The notes below the pieces were generated by a model. It was not told the origin of the DNA. It worked only from the letters and a program-made list of their open reading frames with translations, and made no database searches. Positions 5,533 to 6,027 of a DNA stretch of 6,027 nucleotides are shown here, piece after piece. Positions within the stretch are counted from its first letter, which is position 1. Every line of letters begins with the position of its first letter. Made by a program: the position numbers and the translations under genes. Where the stretch lies: positions 1 to 6,027 of the forward strand of contig JAGLDN010000199.1 in the NCBI GenBank assembly GCA_023145575.1. Reading direction: 5' to 3'. Source of the DNA: Psychromonas sp. (GTDB lineage: Bacteria > Pseudomonadota > Gammaproteobacteria > Enterobacterales > Psychromonadaceae).

Positions 5533-5561
5533 AGTATACACATTTTTTAAAATTTAAACAA
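5533..5561 (-). promoter_or_regulatory. Predicted sigma-70 promoter of fusA2
   Basis: On the minus strand TTGTTT (5556-5561) and TATACT (5533-5538) are separated by exactly 17 bp, about 47 nt before the ATG at 5486. A second TATAAT lies closer to the gene (5499-5504, minus), with only TTGGAA at a 19-bp spacing as its -35. Either would yield a monocistronic transcript. Confidence 0.5.
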
Positions 5562-5647
5562 AAGTGTAATTTAATAATCCGAAAAGGCGATTATTTTTAA
5601 TCCGAGATTAGTGCCAGTCTACTAAAAAATAAAAAAAGGAACATTAT

Positions 5648-5923
5648 TTATTTGCCTTTATTAACTGATTTTTGTGCTTTGATAGAAAGCTTCGTTTTTA
5701 AACAAAATGTTGTTAGTCATGTTTTAAGACTTAGATACTCTAATTTTACCGTTGCAAGTAAAGACATGAAGATATGATTACTCTGTGTCCTTTTTGTTTT
5801 TGCTGGGGATTTAGCAAGTGCAGTACTTAATTCTATATTTTTATGAATAACCTCAATTTTCAACCTTTTTGATAGATCGTTTCTATACTCATCACACCTG
5901 AATATACAGGTTTCAGCGAGAAT
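5648..5923 (-). pseudogene. Remnant of a DDE transposase C-terminus
   Basis: The minus-strand frame between a TAA at 5924-5926 and a TAA at 5648-5650 reads as the last part of an IS transposase. The recognisable blocks are LKIEVIHKNIELSTALAKSP, then KTKRTQSNHIFMSLLATVKL, then FCLKTKLSIKA. Many DDE transposases of the IS4-like type end in W-x-V-E-x-x-H-K-S-x-K, LAKSP-x-K-T-x-R-T-Q, NH-x-F and KLE. The Glu of IEVIHK would be the last acidic active-site residue, while the usual Trp before it is Leu. A TGA at 5717-5719 interrupts the frame, there is no start codon, and the N-terminal catalytic core is missing. The relic sits just upstream of fusA2 in the same direction and probably ended up there through insertion and decay. 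The exact IS family is uncertain. Confidence 0.65.
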
Positions 5924-5932
5924 TTAAAAGCT

Positions 5933-5955
5933 TATACCCATGTGACGTAAAAGTG
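5933..5955 (+). repeat. Dispersed TATACCCATGTGAC motif, copy g
   Basis: This is an exact 14-nt core match, followed by GTAAAAGTGC and AAATTCAG, parallel to copy e. It lies 10 nt beyond the point where the transposase frame ends, where the missing N-terminal part of that gene should be. Nothing else coding is visible from here to the end of the window. Confidence 0.65.
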
Positions 5956-6010
5956 CAAATTCAGCAAGGTAAATAGTACCAAGAGGCTAGGCATAAAATT
6001 GCCCTTTGGT

Positions 6011-6027
6011 GATTAACTGCGTTAATC
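6011..6027. repeat. 7-bp perfect inverted repeat at the window edge
   Basis: GATTAAC and GTTAATC flank a TGC spacer. The dyad could be an operator, the tip of a larger hairpin, or an element end. The window stops exactly here, so its outer context is unknown. Confidence 0.4.

Noticed and set aside
5487..5543. 19-residue N-terminal extension of EF-G from an ATG at 5543
   Set aside because: It falls within the predicted promoter (-10 at 5533-5538) and is not part of the EF-G family. The ATG at 5486 gives the canonical start.
5896..5911. LexA/SOS-box-like dyad ACCTGAATATACAGGT
   Set aside because: The CTG and CAG halves are separated by 6 bases rather than the 10 of a gammaproteobacterial SOS box, and it lies inside the transposase relic frame with no gene suitably placed.
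1033..5955. CRISPR array made of the dispersed motif
   Set aside because: The copies are irregularly spaced by tens to thousands of bases, occur in both orientations and vary in sequence. No cas genes are present.

Overview
The window is an AT-rich stretch of a gammaproteobacterial chromosome, most likely from a marine Vibrionales/Alteromonadales-type organism (Moritella, Psychromonas, Photobacterium and Shewanella are examples of the type). The best taxonomic signals are a stand-alone second elongation factor G of the form these bacteria carry, and a periplasmic DUF2057 (YccT/CsgI-like) protein. The genus is an inference only.

Layout. Positions 1-393 hold the end of an unrecognised, probably decayed reading frame (10-279, interrupted by TGA), followed by a palindrome and a hairpin. 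Positions 394-2160 hold a tandem array of three isochorismatase-like cysteine hydrolase genes, all on the plus strand. Copy 1 (394-966) is intact. Copy 2 (1090-1358) is a remnant with a large internal deletion. Copy 3 (1577-2068) keeps the catalytic residues but is frameshifted near its end, and its lost C-terminus is still readable in another frame to 2160. Each copy ends in a hairpin that includes its own stop codon, followed by a related 3' flank, so the duplicated unit is the gene plus its downstream region.

On the minus strand lie a small secreted DUF2057 protein (2351-2881, TTG start) and, after about 510 bp of degraded sequence, fusA2 (3393-5486) with its own promoter. Upstream of fusA2 (5648-5923, minus) is the decayed C-terminal end of a DDE transposase.

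A dispersed motif, consensus TATACCCATGTGAC with a weaker 3' extension, occurs seven times in both orientations, almost always between genes. With the transposase relic and the decayed frames, it marks the intergenic regions as mobile-element-derived and rearranged. The genes do not form an obvious pathway: fusA2 is a translation factor, the DUF2057 protein is periplasmic, and the hydrolases are of unknown substrate. I see no convincing new multi-gene system. The most distinctive items are the decaying hydrolase array with stop-codon hairpins and the seven-copy repeat.
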